This document shows positions 12,088 to 22,786 of a stretch of DNA of 64,000 bases, one piece after another (position 1 is the first letter of the stretch; the number at the start of each line of letters is the position of its first letter). The translations under genes were made by a program, and so were the position numbers. The DNA is from Mycocentrospora acerina. Lineage: Eukaryota > Ascomycota > Dothideomycetes > Pleosporales. Where the stretch lies: positions 372,001 through 436,000 of the forward strand of contig JAKUHH010000041.1 in the NCBI GenBank assembly GCA_022701365.1, written 5' to 3'. The notes beneath the pieces were generated by a model, which saw nothing but the letters and a program-made list of their open reading frames with translations, did no database searches and was not told the origin of the DNA.

Positions 12088-12594
12088 GTTGTATGGTATC
12101 TCCTGGACGAAGCTAATCGTATCGATTTTGTGTGGACTTGTTATTCCAGTTGAGTCGCTTTAGGTTGTGGTTTTACTTTAATGAGCTAGGGAATATCATG
12201 GCTTCTGATATATATTCTGGATCCTTCATGAACGGTGAATGTCTCCTATAATTGTGAAGGGACAATTCGGCTAGCACATAGTGAATGTTGGTCTTGGAAT
12301 ATACTTTGAAAATTGATATAGCGGGTTTGACGTGTTCACAAGGTATACAAATAAGATCTACATTGTCGGAGCAACAGAGAATTGGGAAATTGATATAGAT
12401 TTACTCAGATTTCAGCTCTGTTCGCGATGTATTGAAGTATAAATGAAGGTAAGGGTTTTGTCCCTACACACAGGAAAATCTTGGATTTATATACGACTCA
12501 TTTTCAGTCACTGGAAGATTCTTTTCCTTGCTTGTTGTTATACCAAACGCATAAACATACGAAATCACCATGATGAAAACGAGGATACAAAAAA

Positions 12595-13064
12595 ATGATT
12601 ATTCACTTCATCACCATGCTTGCTCTGATCTGTCACTGGACCAGCTATTGGGTTAAAGGGAGAGCAACTTGCGGAAGCCAGCCTTGAAAAACGAGCTATT
12701 CAAAGCAAACAAGTAGTCAATTTCAAAGATTTCGTCATTGATATTAAATTTCTGAATTCGTCAAACAGGAAATGTGAACCTCCAAGACAACATTAGAATA
12801 TACCGAATGTAAGAGCTGACAAAAGTTCGGCCTGGCAACGACCAGTGATTCTAGTCTTTTTTTCTTGATCGCATGAAAAATTGAAAGAGCAAAGTTTCCG
12901 CAATCCTAGGACCGGCCACCTCAGAATCGTACCCGGCTTGTGACAAAATGAATTTGGTTGAAAACTCTCTTAACGGCATGGTCAAGTTCTCACTTTGGCA
13001 AAAAACAATTCGATCGAAACACCACCAAATTCAAGCAAAGTGCAAAATGTATCGCCCCTATTAG
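12595..13064 (+). pseudogene. Possible decayed gene for a small secreted, Kex2-processed protein
   Basis: An ATG at 12595 opens a short hydrophobic leader (IIHFITMLALI). A TATATA-containing stretch lies about 100 bp upstream. After about 20 codons the protein-like frame shifts by one base around the AAAGGG run at 12655-12661. The new frame reads EQLAEASLEKR, a pro-region ending in a Lys-Arg Kex2 site, then a polar stretch up to SSNRK. A GTGAAC donor (12774) can be joined to the AAG acceptor ending at 12894, giving another protein-like stretch (GPATSESYPACDK and on) that stops at 13064. A second frame in the same 3' part also reads as protein. Frames were compared by eye only; no family is recognised. 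It could be a real pseudogene, a sequencing indel in a homopolymer, or coincidence. Confidence 0.3.
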
Positions 13065-13989
13065 AATCGCTTTCTCAAGGACCGAAGTTGGGGTAGAGTA
13101 GGCGCTATCTCTACATTGAGCATAGTGGTTTCTGTCTCAGAGAGTTATTCTCTCTCCTTTTACCACAGTTTAAAGTCATATTTTGTTAACTCATCTTACT
13201 GTCACACCTAATCAAGGTTTATTTTTCCGTCCTCTATATATCCCATCCTCAAAGAGCAGAAGCGCCGGTGCTAGACCGAAGACCTTCTTAAACCGGCCAA
13301 CTTGTCCGTTCCTATTCCAATATGTTTGCGACACCGAAATTTCATGAATATTCCCCAACCATTATGATATTAACTATTCTGCATGTTGATGTGCGTGTTT
13401 AGCACATTTACACAAAATCTGATATGGAGAGATTTTTTTCAGCAAAATAGTACGTCTAGACAAAATGGATAGCTGTTTAGGCACGTGCAATTCGACGATC
13501 TGCAGTGTGACCCTCCTGATCAGATGCTCTGACAACTGACTGTAGATTTGATGCGCCGGTTCATTTCGAATTCTAGAACACAAGACCTGTTAACCTTTCA
13601 TGTGGTCCTACATTATTTAGATGAGATTTTCTTTGGCTGTCACATATGTAATTTCCCCCAGTGCTAACCAGCGTTGCGGGTAAAGAACCATGCAACACCA
13701 TCATGTGGTATATCCACACCATTTCTGGGAGCTGTGATGGATGTGTGTAATGAAATAGTGCACCTAGTTAACATGGTCCCTTGCTTATACATGTTGCTTC
13801 CGAAACGCTTCAACACGGAACAAGGCTTCCGGGCTTCATCGCTGTGATATACCCGGTTAAAGTCACCAAAAAGATAATAAAGGCTGGTCACGTCCATTCC
13901 TTTATAACTAGGGTTGAATCTTAGTTATGTAGGCCAGACAGTCTAATTTTTGTTCTAGCAGGGAGCTCTGGGCATAGAGTGAAGTCATC

Positions 13990-13995
13990 TATAAA
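13990..13995 (+). promoter_or_regulatory. TATA box candidate of the GH16 gene
   Basis: TATAAA on the plus strand, about 72 bp upstream of the GH16 ATG. Distance and orientation fit a core promoter. Confidence 0.45.
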
Positions 13996-14066
13996 GAGCG
14001 ACGGGGCACAGTCGGTATGGTTTTTTGTACAAATCATTCAAGAGTGATATTCAATTCTTTGAAGTC

Positions 14067-15285
14067 ATGTTTTCCAAAGTACTTTTCGTGTCCTCTTCAC
14101 TCTTTGCTACTTCTGTTACTGCATTTCCAGCTGGCCCTGGATACTGGCCAAACGGCACGTCTTCACTGATCGACGATTTCCAAAGCATAGCAGCGTACAG
14201 CTTGATTGATACATACGATGCGAGCAACTGGCTGACTAAGTTTGACGTCCAGGCTGTAAGCTCTCTCTTACAAGGTCTCTGTTTTATTCAGCTAATGTAA
14301 ATCAGATTGCAGATCCTACACGTGCGAATGTTGATCACCTCTCTAGACCTACACACTAACAACATATGACAGATGGCTTTGTCGAATATGTCAATGCTCA
14401 ACAAGCTCAGCAGCTAGGTCTTATTAAAACGCAAGGAAGCCAACTCTATATGGGTGTAGACACAACATCCATACTAAATCCTCAAGGAACAGGACGCAAA
14501 AGCGTTCGAGTCCAGAGCAAGAAAGCTTACAACCGCGCCCTCGTCATCGCCGACTTCGCTCACGTCCCCGGCAGTAACTGTGGCAGCTGGCCAGCCTTGT
14601 GAGTCCCTCAATACCTTCTCTCAATCTCATTACACACTAACATGTACACAGCTGGATGGTCGGACCCAACTGGCCCAACCAAGGCGAAATAGACATTTAC
14701 GAAGGAGTTCACCAGAACACCTACAACCAAGCCACTCTACATACCTCCGCAGGTTGCGTCCCTTCCGTTGGTACCGGCGGCGAAACAGGAAAACGGGTCG
14801 CAGACGCAGATTGTGGCGCTAATGGCGGCTTCAACGGCTGCGGCGTCCAGTCCAACATTGCAACCTCATACGGAACAGCATTCAACGCGTACGGCGGCGG
14901 TGTATACGCTATGCTGTGGACCAGTTCTGGCATCAAAGTGTGGTATTTCGCAACCAGAAATATCCCTGCAGATATCAAAAGCAGCAATCCAGACCCGAGC
15001 GTTTGGGGCACGCCGATAGCGAACTTTGCGGGCTGCAACTTTGACGCCAAGTTCAAAGATTTGAACCTTGTGTTTGACATCACGTTTTGTGGGGATTGGG
15101 CAGGTGGAGTGTGGGGTCAGACGGCTTGTGCGAGTGTGAATCCGAGTTGTAGCGCGTATGTGGCGGGACAGCCGCAATCGTTTGTTGATGTGAGTTTGCT
15201 TCTTTCAGATACATTTTAAGAGAATTACCTAACGTACGAGTAGAGCTATTGGTTGGTCAATTCGATCAAGGTGTACAGTGTTTGA
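14067..15285 (+). CDS. Secreted GH16 endo-beta-1,3(4)-glucanase
   Basis: Extracellular endoglucanase acting on beta-1,3 or mixed-linkage glucan (MLG1-like). Five exons (14067-14255, 14306-14321, 14373-14598, 14652-15189, 15244-15285) join to 336 aa. Exon 2 is only 16 nt, and it restores the family sequence VQAIADPTHGFVEYV. The signal peptide is about residues 1-20 (LFVSSSLFATSVTA). The GH16 active site GEIDIYEGV has Glu156 (nucleophile), Asp158 and Glu161 (acid/base). The conserved NCGSWPAFWM and WPNQGEIDIYEG are split by intron 3. The last exon supplies SYWLVNSIKVYSV, the usual C-terminal strand. Without exon splicing at 15190/15244 the frame ends in an unrelated tail, so the spliced end is preferred. 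There is no GPI signal and no carbohydrate-binding module. It may act in wall remodelling or plant glucan use; the sequence does not decide. Confidence 0.93.
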
Positions 15286-15663
15286 TGTATCGTTAATAGT
15301 GGGTGGAGCTGTATTTCCTTCAACTACGTGAGGATGACTGAGTTATTGTACATACACTTATTTGGAATTTGTTTTGCTTGTGCTGGAGTAATATGCACTC
15401 GTTTTGGTTGTACATAGTCAACAAGAGATTCTTTACATATTTGATTTTGTTCATGAGTAACTCGACGTGAGACAAGCATATTTTAATAGCATTAGAAATT
15501 TTAACATTATTTGTCCGCAGAATTCTAGACATTCAGTTGCAGCTTGCATCTTACTGTGCACATTGGATGACGTATGCTTTCAATGCACCGAAGGAGTGCT
15601 CATCTTCGTCTATATCGTATCAGCATGTAGATAAGACTTTAGTGTTTATACCAAAGCAAGAAT
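15286..15663. other. Convergent 3' intergenic region
   Basis: 378 bp between the 3' ends of the GH16 gene and the minus-strand basic protein. AT-rich, with no gene seen. Confidence 0.5.
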
Positions 15664-17256
15664 TTACGCCCTCCACGCAGTGACACCCCCATCACAATCC
15701 CCCAAATCAACACCTCTCGCAATTCCCGACAGTCTCCCTTCTACCCATCCCCTCTCGTCTCTCACAATATTCTCTTCGATTTCTTGCATGACCCTCATCT
15801 CATTCAACAGCCCATTCACCAACGTCGTACAAACTTCTACTACGCAGGCCCCACTGGATCCCTGCTCTAGTCCTCCTAGGCCTTCTAAGTCGCGCGCAAA
15901 AGCACTCAACTTGCGGGTTAGTGCGGCATTTTCTGCTGTCCATGTGGCATCCAGTCCCGTAAGGGAAGTTGATGCTTGAGTTGAGGAAGAAGTAGCAAAG
16001 CTAGAAGATTTACGCGCGCGTCGTACGTCTTCCACCCACCCAATCCAATGCTCAAACAAGGCAACAAGGCACTGAATGCGACCTCCTGGCTCAACAAGAG
16101 ATGGAAGTTCGTGCAACGGCCCGGAAAGGATTTGCACATATTCAGCGAGCGAGGAGTCTGCGCTCCAGTGGAGGAGGGCTTCGATGTTCTTCTGCTCCTG
16201 AGCGGCACGCTCGTAGTCCTGCATGGCATGGTATGTGCTTGCCACCTCATCAAACTTGTTATGAAGATTTTGCTTTGCGCTGAGTTCCCATTCTATAGCC
16301 ACATCCCCAGACGATATGTGTAAAAGGTGCAGTTGCAAAAGTTCGGATTGGAGGGAGACAATTTCCGGAGGAAGAGTCTGTGGTCCCGGGAGGGGTGCAG
16401 GGTGCAGAAATGTAGATGTCGGTGCTTTCCCAACTTTTCTTGGGGTAAAATGTTGTTGTAGTGTGGAAAATGCTGGTCGGGCAGTCTTTCTTGGCTCTTC
16501 GTTCAAAGGCTCACGACTTCGTGGTTGGGATACAGGAGGATCATCGGATCTCGACGATGTCCCAGCACTGGAAGCACTACTCGGTCGCCCAGGTGCTGTC
16601 TTGACACTTGTTGAGCGGCTGAGTCCCGCGAGTCGGGCAGACGTTCTTGTGACAGCAGGCGCGGCATTCGTCGGAGCGACGCCGGTCTTAGAGCTGAAGT
16701 TGGGCGCTGTCAACAATGATTTGGGTCTTTCCGCGTATGTCCTAGGTTTTGTTGTGTCCCTCCGGGCAACAGGAACAGTGCTTGTGGACTGTGCTCGGGA
16801 GTGAGAAGTGCTGGCAGGTTGAGATGTCTTTACTGGAACGCCTGGTTTGCGCAAAGATTGCGTTCGATTCAAACCAGAAGTTGGTGGTTCGGAAGTTTTG
16901 CTTATTGCGCTAGGAGGACGCATGGAACGCGAACTTGTTGTCTTGGTGCCATTTCCTACTCGCTCAGATGATGGGACGGCGGTCTGGTACACTGATCGCG
17001 GTCGAAGCCGAGCTTGAGCTGCGCTTTGAGTATTGGATTCTGAGGCTGCAGTTACAGTTTCGGGTGGGATTGAAGTCTCAACCGTGCTTGCAAGCGGCTC
17101 CTTTGAGTCGATGTGCTGGTCTTGAAGTTCTAAGGGGACACGAGACTGGGACTTGGGTTGGCCCGGTTGAGGAAGCAAGCTGCGTCGCTTCAACTTTTCA
17201 GCATTAGCTGTCTGCCCCCGTGGGTTGACTGAGATGCTTGTTGCAGTCATTGGCAT
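15664..17256 (-). CDS. Basic Ser/Pro-rich protein with a C-terminal helical domain; possible augmin subunit 8-like factor
   Basis: Single exon, 530 aa from the MPMTATSISV start. An in-frame ATG 60 bp further upstream (17316) would add 20 residues and is judged part of the leader. Residues about 1-300 are low-complexity and rich in Ser, Thr, Pro, Arg and Lys, with no acidic tracts; such segments bind microtubules in many proteins. Residues about 310-530 are predicted helical: LPPEIVSLQSELLQLHLLH, then a stretch with regularly spaced Trp and Leu (EWELSAKQNLHNKF; LFEHWIGWVEDVRR), ending in an acidic, helical tail. This layout is like HAUS8/AUG8 (disordered basic N-terminus plus coiled coil), but no signature motif such as QWRF is visible. 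The family call is only a hypothesis; 'conserved hypothetical protein' is the safe name. Confidence 0.7.
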   Translation of the reverse strand: MPMTATSISVNPRGQTANAEKLKRRSLLPQPGQPKSQSRVPLELQDQHIDSKEPLASTVETSIPPETVTAASESNTQSAAQARLRPRSVYQTAVPSSERVGNGTKTTSSRSMRPPSAISKTSEPPTSGLNRTQSLRKPGVPVKTSQPASTSHSRAQSTSTVPVARRDTTKPRTYAERPKSLLTAPNFSSKTGVAPTNAAPAVTRTSARLAGLSRSTSVKTAPGRPSSASSAGTSSRSDDPPVSQPRSREPLNEEPRKTARPAFSTLQQHFTPRKVGKAPTSTFLHPAPLPGPQTLPPEIVSLQSELLQLHLLHISSGDVAIEWELSAKQNLHNKFDEVASTYHAMQDYERAAQEQKNIEALLHWSADSSLAEYVQILSGPLHELPSLVEPGGRIQCLVALFEHWIGWVEDVRRARKSSSFATSSSTQASTSLTGLDATWTAENAALTRKLSAFARDLEGLGGLEQGSSGACVVEVCTTLVNGLLNEMRVMQEIEENIVRDERGWVEGRLSGIARGVDLGDCDGGVTAWRA

Positions 17257-17642
17257 GGTTCGCGTATGTTTAGTGGGAAGATGCAGTCTGTCAACGACGG
17301 TAAACAGTCGAGACACGCGATGTTGTCAACTCGGAGAGATCTTTATCGATAACGGCAAGGCCCGGCCGTTGGATCACGTGTCTAAAAAGCATACGACGAT
17401 CAACACTTCAAACAGCATCGGACGCCCCTACAGAAGAATCGTAGTCTATTCGTACCTAACTCGTGAGCAAATAGCTCAATGCCCAATTCGTAATGCAGTC
17501 CCCAAGCGCCGTGGCAGATACCCATCGCGAAAATACAACCAAAAGCTCTAATCACAGTCGCACAGCATCTAGAGCAAGCGATTGTCGCTCCAGACGGGAT
17601 TGCCCAGACAAAACAGTAAACTCATCTTCAGGTTCGCCTAAT
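17257..17642. other. Intergenic region upstream of the basic protein gene
   Basis: 386 bp between two minus-strand genes, serving as promoter of the left gene and 3' flank of 6-phosphogluconolactonase. An E-box-like palindrome CACGTG lies near 17375. No gene seen. Confidence 0.4.
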
Positions 17643-18428
17643 TCACAGACTCCCACGACGAGCAGGGTGCGACACGCCCTCAATCGCGGGGTAGTCGACG
17701 AACCAACTGACGCGGTCGCCGCCCTTCAGGTTAACCAGTCCGCATGGTAGTTGTTGCCCTTCATCTGTGTCGAAGATTTGCTTCAGGATATCCTTCTTCC
17801 CTGCGCCTGTCGCAACAAACGCAATCTTGAGTCCGTGCTGTACCACGGGAAGGGAGAGCGTGATGCGCTTCGGCGGGGGCTTCGGGGAGTCGGAGATGGG
17901 GAGCACCCAGGCCTCGGCTTCGCGCAGGAGATCGGAGCCAGGGAATAGACTGCAGGTGTGGCCATCAGGTCCACACCCAAGCAGCAGCAGATCGAAGAGA
18001 GGCAGCCTGACGCTGTCGCGCGCGGCGAAGACACTGACAAGCGTCTGTTCGTACTGGTCGGCCAGCTCCTGTACGTCGTCGAGGTATTTCGTGTCGATGG
18101 GGTAGACCTTGGGTGTTCCCAGCTCGCTCGGTATCTTGTCCAGCAGCTCTTCCTTCACCAGCCTGTGATTGCTATCCTCATGGTCCAACGGAACGGCGCG
18201 CTCGTCGGCATAGAAGATTTCCCATTTCCCAAACTGGAGCTTGCCCTCTGTGCCATTGAGAAGCGCCTGGGCCAGGACCTTTGGCAGACTGCCACCAGAG
18301 ACGGCCACGCGGAAGACCTGATGTCTTTCTATCGAACTGTTTTGTGCGTCGATAACGTACGAGCGAAGAGTAGAAGCGAGCTGCTCCGATCCGGCGGGGA
18401 ACGCATACAGATTAGCTGGCTTTCCCAT
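17643..18428 (-). CDS. 6-phosphogluconolactonase (SOL family)
   Basis: Hydrolyses 6-phospho-D-glucono-1,5-lactone to 6-phosphogluconate, the second step of the oxidative pentose phosphate pathway; cytosolic. Single exon, 261 aa, the usual length of the short SOL3/SOL4-type enzyme. Visible signatures are AVSGGSLPKVL (phosphate-binding loop near residue 43), FYADERAVPLDHEDSN (conserved DER..P...SN region) and LLLGCGPDGHTCSLFPG (GxGxDGHxxSLFPG motif). PPKRITLSLPVV follows as in the family. The start MGKPANLYAFP is the only reasonable Met. No targeting peptide is visible. Confidence 0.96.
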   Translation of the reverse strand: MGKPANLYAFPAGSEQLASTLRSYVIDAQNSSIERHQVFRVAVSGGSLPKVLAQALLNGTEGKLQFGKWEIFYADERAVPLDHEDSNHRLVKEELLDKIPSELGTPKVYPIDTKYLDDVQELADQYEQTLVSVFAARDSVRLPLFDLLLLGCGPDGHTCSLFPGSDLLREAEAWVLPISDSPKPPPKRITLSLPVVQHGLKIAFVATGAGKKDILKQIFDTDEGQQLPCGLVNLKGGDRVSWFVDYPAIEGVSHPARRGSL

Positions 18429-19491
18429 CTTGGCTACGGAAACGGTGTAATTGTGACTGTTGTAATGGTTGGATCGTGCGTACTGAGCTGCTTTGAGCGA
18501 TTTGAACGGTATGATGGTGTGCGAGGATTGCAGAGGCGGCGGGGTAGTTGGAGTTAAGTGGGCCGGCGGGGGACCTTAGTATTTATCACAGTGACGGTTG
18601 ACGATAGACGATAACATCTTCGGGAGGCGAGGTAAAGGATGTGACTGGCTGGACATGTCATCCCTCCAGGTTGTACCTTAATCATGGTTGGCTGACAGCA
18701 GCATGGCGAGGTCGCGCAAATTTACATGGCATCTTCGGCTTATGACGCAATTCCCGGCAGAATAAGAATCTAGCTCGAACTTGCTTAGGTATACTGGACC
18801 TCTTCAAGGAATGATCCATTTGCTCCCATCGTAACTCTTCCGTGAAATTTCTTCCGTAAAGTGCCCTCTGTTATAAATGCGACCTCACACTCCCTGAGAT
18901 GTTCGACACAGTATCCGAATAGCTGGAAGGCTTGCAGGGGCGCGCATCGGCGCCCAACCACTCGGCACTTGTCGGATATCTTTCCATCAGCGTAAAGACA
19001 GGATCAAATTTACGTCAGTGACAAGGGATGGAATTTGGCTGTTCACTCAAATACGTACCAATGTGCAAGACGATGGACGCGTTTCTGTTCTAGTCTTAGC
19101 CTAGATATTCTCAACCTATTCACGTGATCCGCTATGTATGCGAATCATTCTGACAAACATTACATCACAAATACTATTCCATGCCTCGCAAGGATGTCAT
19201 GTAGTACAATGGCAATATATCCCATGAAGCAGGAACACCTGTGGATGGCCAAACAAATATCGTTGTCTGACCACCCATTCTATTCTCTGTCGATTACAAT
19301 TGCAAAGGTAGCCTGAAATAAGGCATTCCAAGCAGCATGGGTTCCATAGCGTATCGTACGATTCATGCGTCTCGTCCCATCATCTGATTGGTCACTCAGT
19401 TCAGTTCCTGGAAATTGCAACTACCAAGAGTTACAGCCACCACGAACCGTTTGTGGGGGCCAATCCGACGATGTATTAAAGGTGTGAGTGC
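18429..19491. other. Divergent intergenic region (1.06 kb)
   Basis: Lies between the starts of 6-phosphogluconolactonase (minus) and the DUF3176 gene (plus), so it should contain two promoters. No gene, repeat or RNA was recognised. The open frame at 19134-19316 has no protein-like features. Confidence 0.5.
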
Positions 19492-21835
19492 ATGACATCA
19501 GAATCTCGGCGGCTTACTCCCTCAATTCAGCAAATAGAGATGCGCTCACAAGCGGATATTGAAACAATCCTGGACGCGTCTTTGACTTCGAACGATCGTT
19601 CACGCCGCTCGCAAAGTTGCGATCGAAGTATAACGGAGACCTCAGAATTCATCACGGCCAAGAATCTGACCGCACATGAAAGCCAGACTCACCAAGATTC
19701 TACCTATACTTTGCTCAAGCCCCATTTCGATCATGATTCTGGGCCTCCCACAGCCTCTCCAGCGGTGCAGAAACCCTTTTTTCTGCATCCAAGCACATGG
19801 CTTTGGGAATTTTTATCCTTGATATTAGCCACCTTGACTCTAGTAGGATTCATGATAGTCCTCGCCGTTTTCAACGGAAAGCCAACCCCGGTCATTGGAG
19901 GTATCACGCTGAACACTGTCGCATCTTTTGCTGCTACTCTCTTCAGCACGAGTTTGATGGTCCCAGTCCACAACTGCCTGAGCCAGCTGGGATGGACATG
20001 GCTTAGACAGGACTACAGATCTTTGAATGATCTTGTGGACATAGATTGGGCTAGTAGAGGACCTTTGGGTAGTTTGCAGTTACTGCCTAGATTCTTGCGA
20101 AGGTATGTATTTTGTTTCATTAGAATATTTCCAGATGATATCTTTATATTCAGTGGCAAATTTCACGAAGCAGCATGCTGATGTACTAGCCCACTCATTT
20201 CTGTTGCTGCTACTATAACCGTAGTCGCTGTAGGAATAGGCCCTTTCTTTCAGCAAAGCGTTATTTTCTATAACGCAAATGTTGTAAATAGTAATGCTAC
20301 AGCATACGCATCAGCAGCTTTCACTTACGACGGCGATGTCGGTGATACTGGAGCTGAATTTACGGTCGGGGTGTCTTTGCTTCAAATGCAAGGTAATCAG
20401 GGTCCTTCAGATAATGGGACGGGCTTCTCTTTGTTTCTGGGCTAACCGTCATGAAGGAGACAATATTCCTTTCAATCTCAAGGCCGCCATCTATACTGGG
20501 ATATACTCTTCCGCTATAGTTGCTCCTCCGCTTCCACCGTACTCCTGCCCGAGCGGGAACTGTACATGGGATCCATTCCCCACTCTTGGTGTATCTGTTC
20601 AATGTGTTGATGACAGCGCGAGATACCATCTAAATTGCTCTGATACAAAAAGGCAATTATGGAACAGTACCACTTATAAGCCATGCTTCATGGAGGCTGT
20701 AGACCCAAAATTTCGCCCTACAAACCAAACCTCTCCATTTAAGGTGTTCAGTGTGGACAGGGTTTTTGATGACAAGAGTCCCTTCGAACTCCTCGACTAT
20801 CCTGACCCCAGATATAACACTTCATACTCATTTTCTCCGAATCCAATGCCAGGCAAATCGTCTGTGGCATCAGGTTTTACAGAAATTGGGTGGCAGGCGG
20901 TGAGGAGATTGCTAATGCCTCCAACAAGCACGCAAAACGCAGCGATTGTCGCCAACAGCACGCTCGAAGCCCATCGGTGCATCTTCTACATTTCCATGCA
21001 TGAGATTTTCGCCCAAGTACAAAACGGCAAGTACACCGAACAGACACTCAGCGAATCAACACAAATCCAAACACAAACTTCAGAAGTTGCACCATGGGTT
21101 AGCGGCACACCACTTATCAACAACCCCAACAAAATGTTATTCACTTATACACCAAGTTGCCTGTCTAATCAAGAATGCAAAAGCAACTCCACAGCTCCAA
21201 GAAATCTCACCATAGACGAGAACACATACCAGAGCATTCTCGCGGCAATGGCTGCCTCAGAAGTATTCCAAACCACGGGAATCTCTACATTCGGCCAAAG
21301 CGGCTTCACGGGACCTGATAGCCTTCAGCTCCTATACCGATCGCCTAACATCACGAAAACTATGCAATCAGTCGCTCAATACATAAACCTTGCATTGCGC
21401 TCAAACGATACCATTTTGCACCAGCAAGCAGATCCAGGAAACGCGACTAGAACACCGAGCGACTATGTAGCGCCCACCCATCGTGTTCCCGGCTTGGTTT
21501 TTGTCCAGAGAGTTCAGTTGCGGGTGAGGTGGGCGTGGCTCGCATTTCCCATAACTCTTCTAGTGGCAGTCACTGCTCTTCTTGTTGGGACAATTGTATC
21601 GAGTCGGTCGGATGATGTGGGGATCTGGAAAAGTAATCCACTGGCGGTGTTGCTGAATACTAATTGGAGACCTGAGGCGGGCACTATGGGTGCGGCGACT
21701 AGCGATGAGATGGAGAAGATGGCGAAGAGGTTGGAGGCTAGTGTTGTGAGAGATGGCGAGAAGGAAATGTCAGGTCTGAAAAGGGTCATAGACATACGAG
21801 AGAAAGGAGCCATAGATGGAGCTGCCAGTTGTTGA
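19492..21835 (+). CDS. DUF3176-family membrane protein
   Basis: Fungal-specific multi-pass membrane protein of unknown biochemical role. Three exons (19492-20102, 20190-20392, 20457-21835) join to 730 aa. The DUF3176 block starts near residue 100: a tryptophan-led first helix (STWLWEFLSLILATLTLVGF), then ITLNTVASFAATLFSTSLMVPV, the QLGWTWLRQDYRSLNDLVD segment, and ASRGPLGSLQLL. Intron 1 rejoins the frame as FLRSPLISVAATITVV, giving a third helix that a direct read-through would break. A large extracytosolic domain with paired Cys (SCPSGNCTWDPF, SVQCVDD) and many N-glycosylation sequons follows, then one more helix (LAFPITLLVAVTALLVGTIV) and a cytosolic tail. The layout matches the membrane protein at 3346-5723. 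Ligand and partners are unknown. Confidence 0.87.
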
Positions 21836-22786
21836 GAGACACTTGAAGGAGAAAGCTCTGGGAGTTGGTGGAATTAGGCGAGCGGTATGAACTCACGTAG
21901 AATAACCATGTTGTCCAGATCTACTTTCCACTTCAATAGCTAATCAACAAACCAGATAAAGGAACTATATAGGAATTACTTCCAAGAAAGTACCACAAAT
22001 CGAGGCCACGACTGCTTGTGTATCTTCGCTATTGATATGTATGTCATAGTCCTACCTCTCTATTAAATAGCGGTGATAGGTTTTCAGCCCACATAAAATT
22101 ACGCTGCTGCATGTACATGTCGAATATCAAAGGCCAATATCTCCCCATACAAAAATCTCCAGCTGGCAACGGATAATGGAATTCTACCAAAGTATTGGTG
22201 CCCCTTAACCCCTCCTCTGGCACCTCATATCACATCTTCGTAATCTTGGCTACTTCAACGTTTGAAGCTTGAATACTATAGAGATAAGCTTGGGTTCCTT
22301 GCGGAGCCCGTGGCAATGATGAAAACTTAGTCTTCAAATCACACAGGTATCGAGTAGCATATCTTCTCTTACAGTCCAGAAACATAAGTGTGTTCGCTTG
22401 ATAGACTATAATGGAGATGCAAAAATGGACAATTGCGATTACAGTGCATGTGAATATGCCAGTGATCAAGTCTAGCGAAATGGTTGAATCTAAGAATTTC
22501 TTAGTTTGTCTAGACATTGGTGATGTTGTCAAAGATGTAACAGCTCGCCACAATGACATGTTTTTGCACACAGACATCAAGGCCATACTTTTCTCTATAC
22601 AAGAAAACTTTCCCGTTCAATGATATTCCCGAATTATGCTCTAATGCGTTTCTCAACCCATATCTGCCTCGCTAGCGACAAACGTTGATGAGCCGGAACT
22701 AGTGACATACCACTCTCGTTCTGCATCAATTCTTTCCACAACAAGAACTAATGTGCTCCTCCTCATGAGACGATCGTGAGTTTACT
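21836..22786. other. Convergent intergenic region with one small open frame
   Basis: About 950 bp between the 3' ends of the DUF3176 gene and the kinase gene. It holds one small minus-strand frame (22230-22586, listed separately). Nothing else was seen. Confidence 0.4.
22230..22586 (-). CDS. Doubtful small membrane protein ORF
   Basis: 118-codon ATG-started frame in a gap between convergent genes. It contains one long hydrophobic segment (LITGIFTCTVIAIVHFCISI) flanked by polar, basic sequence. No family is recognised and no introns are needed. It could be a real small gene or a chance frame; the convergent position gives no promoter support. Confidence 0.25.
   Translation of the reverse strand: MALMSVCKNMSLWRAVTSLTTSPMSRQTKKFLDSTISLDLITGIFTCTVIAIVHFCISIIVYQANTLMFLDCKRRYATRYLCDLKTKFSSLPRAPQGTQAYLYSIQASNVEVAKITKM

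Larger units (their letters stand above)
12088..14066. other. AT-rich intergenic region of nearly 2 kb
   Basis: The sequence is more AT-rich than its neighbours. It contains a degraded small gene candidate (12595-13064, listed separately) and the promoter of the GH16 gene at its right end. Apart from these, short frames at 13374-13583 and 13664-13897 have no recognisable features. Confidence 0.5.

Noticed and set aside
16048..16323. Plus-strand frames inside the basic protein gene
   Set aside because: Shadow frames antisense to a long open frame with coherent codon use.
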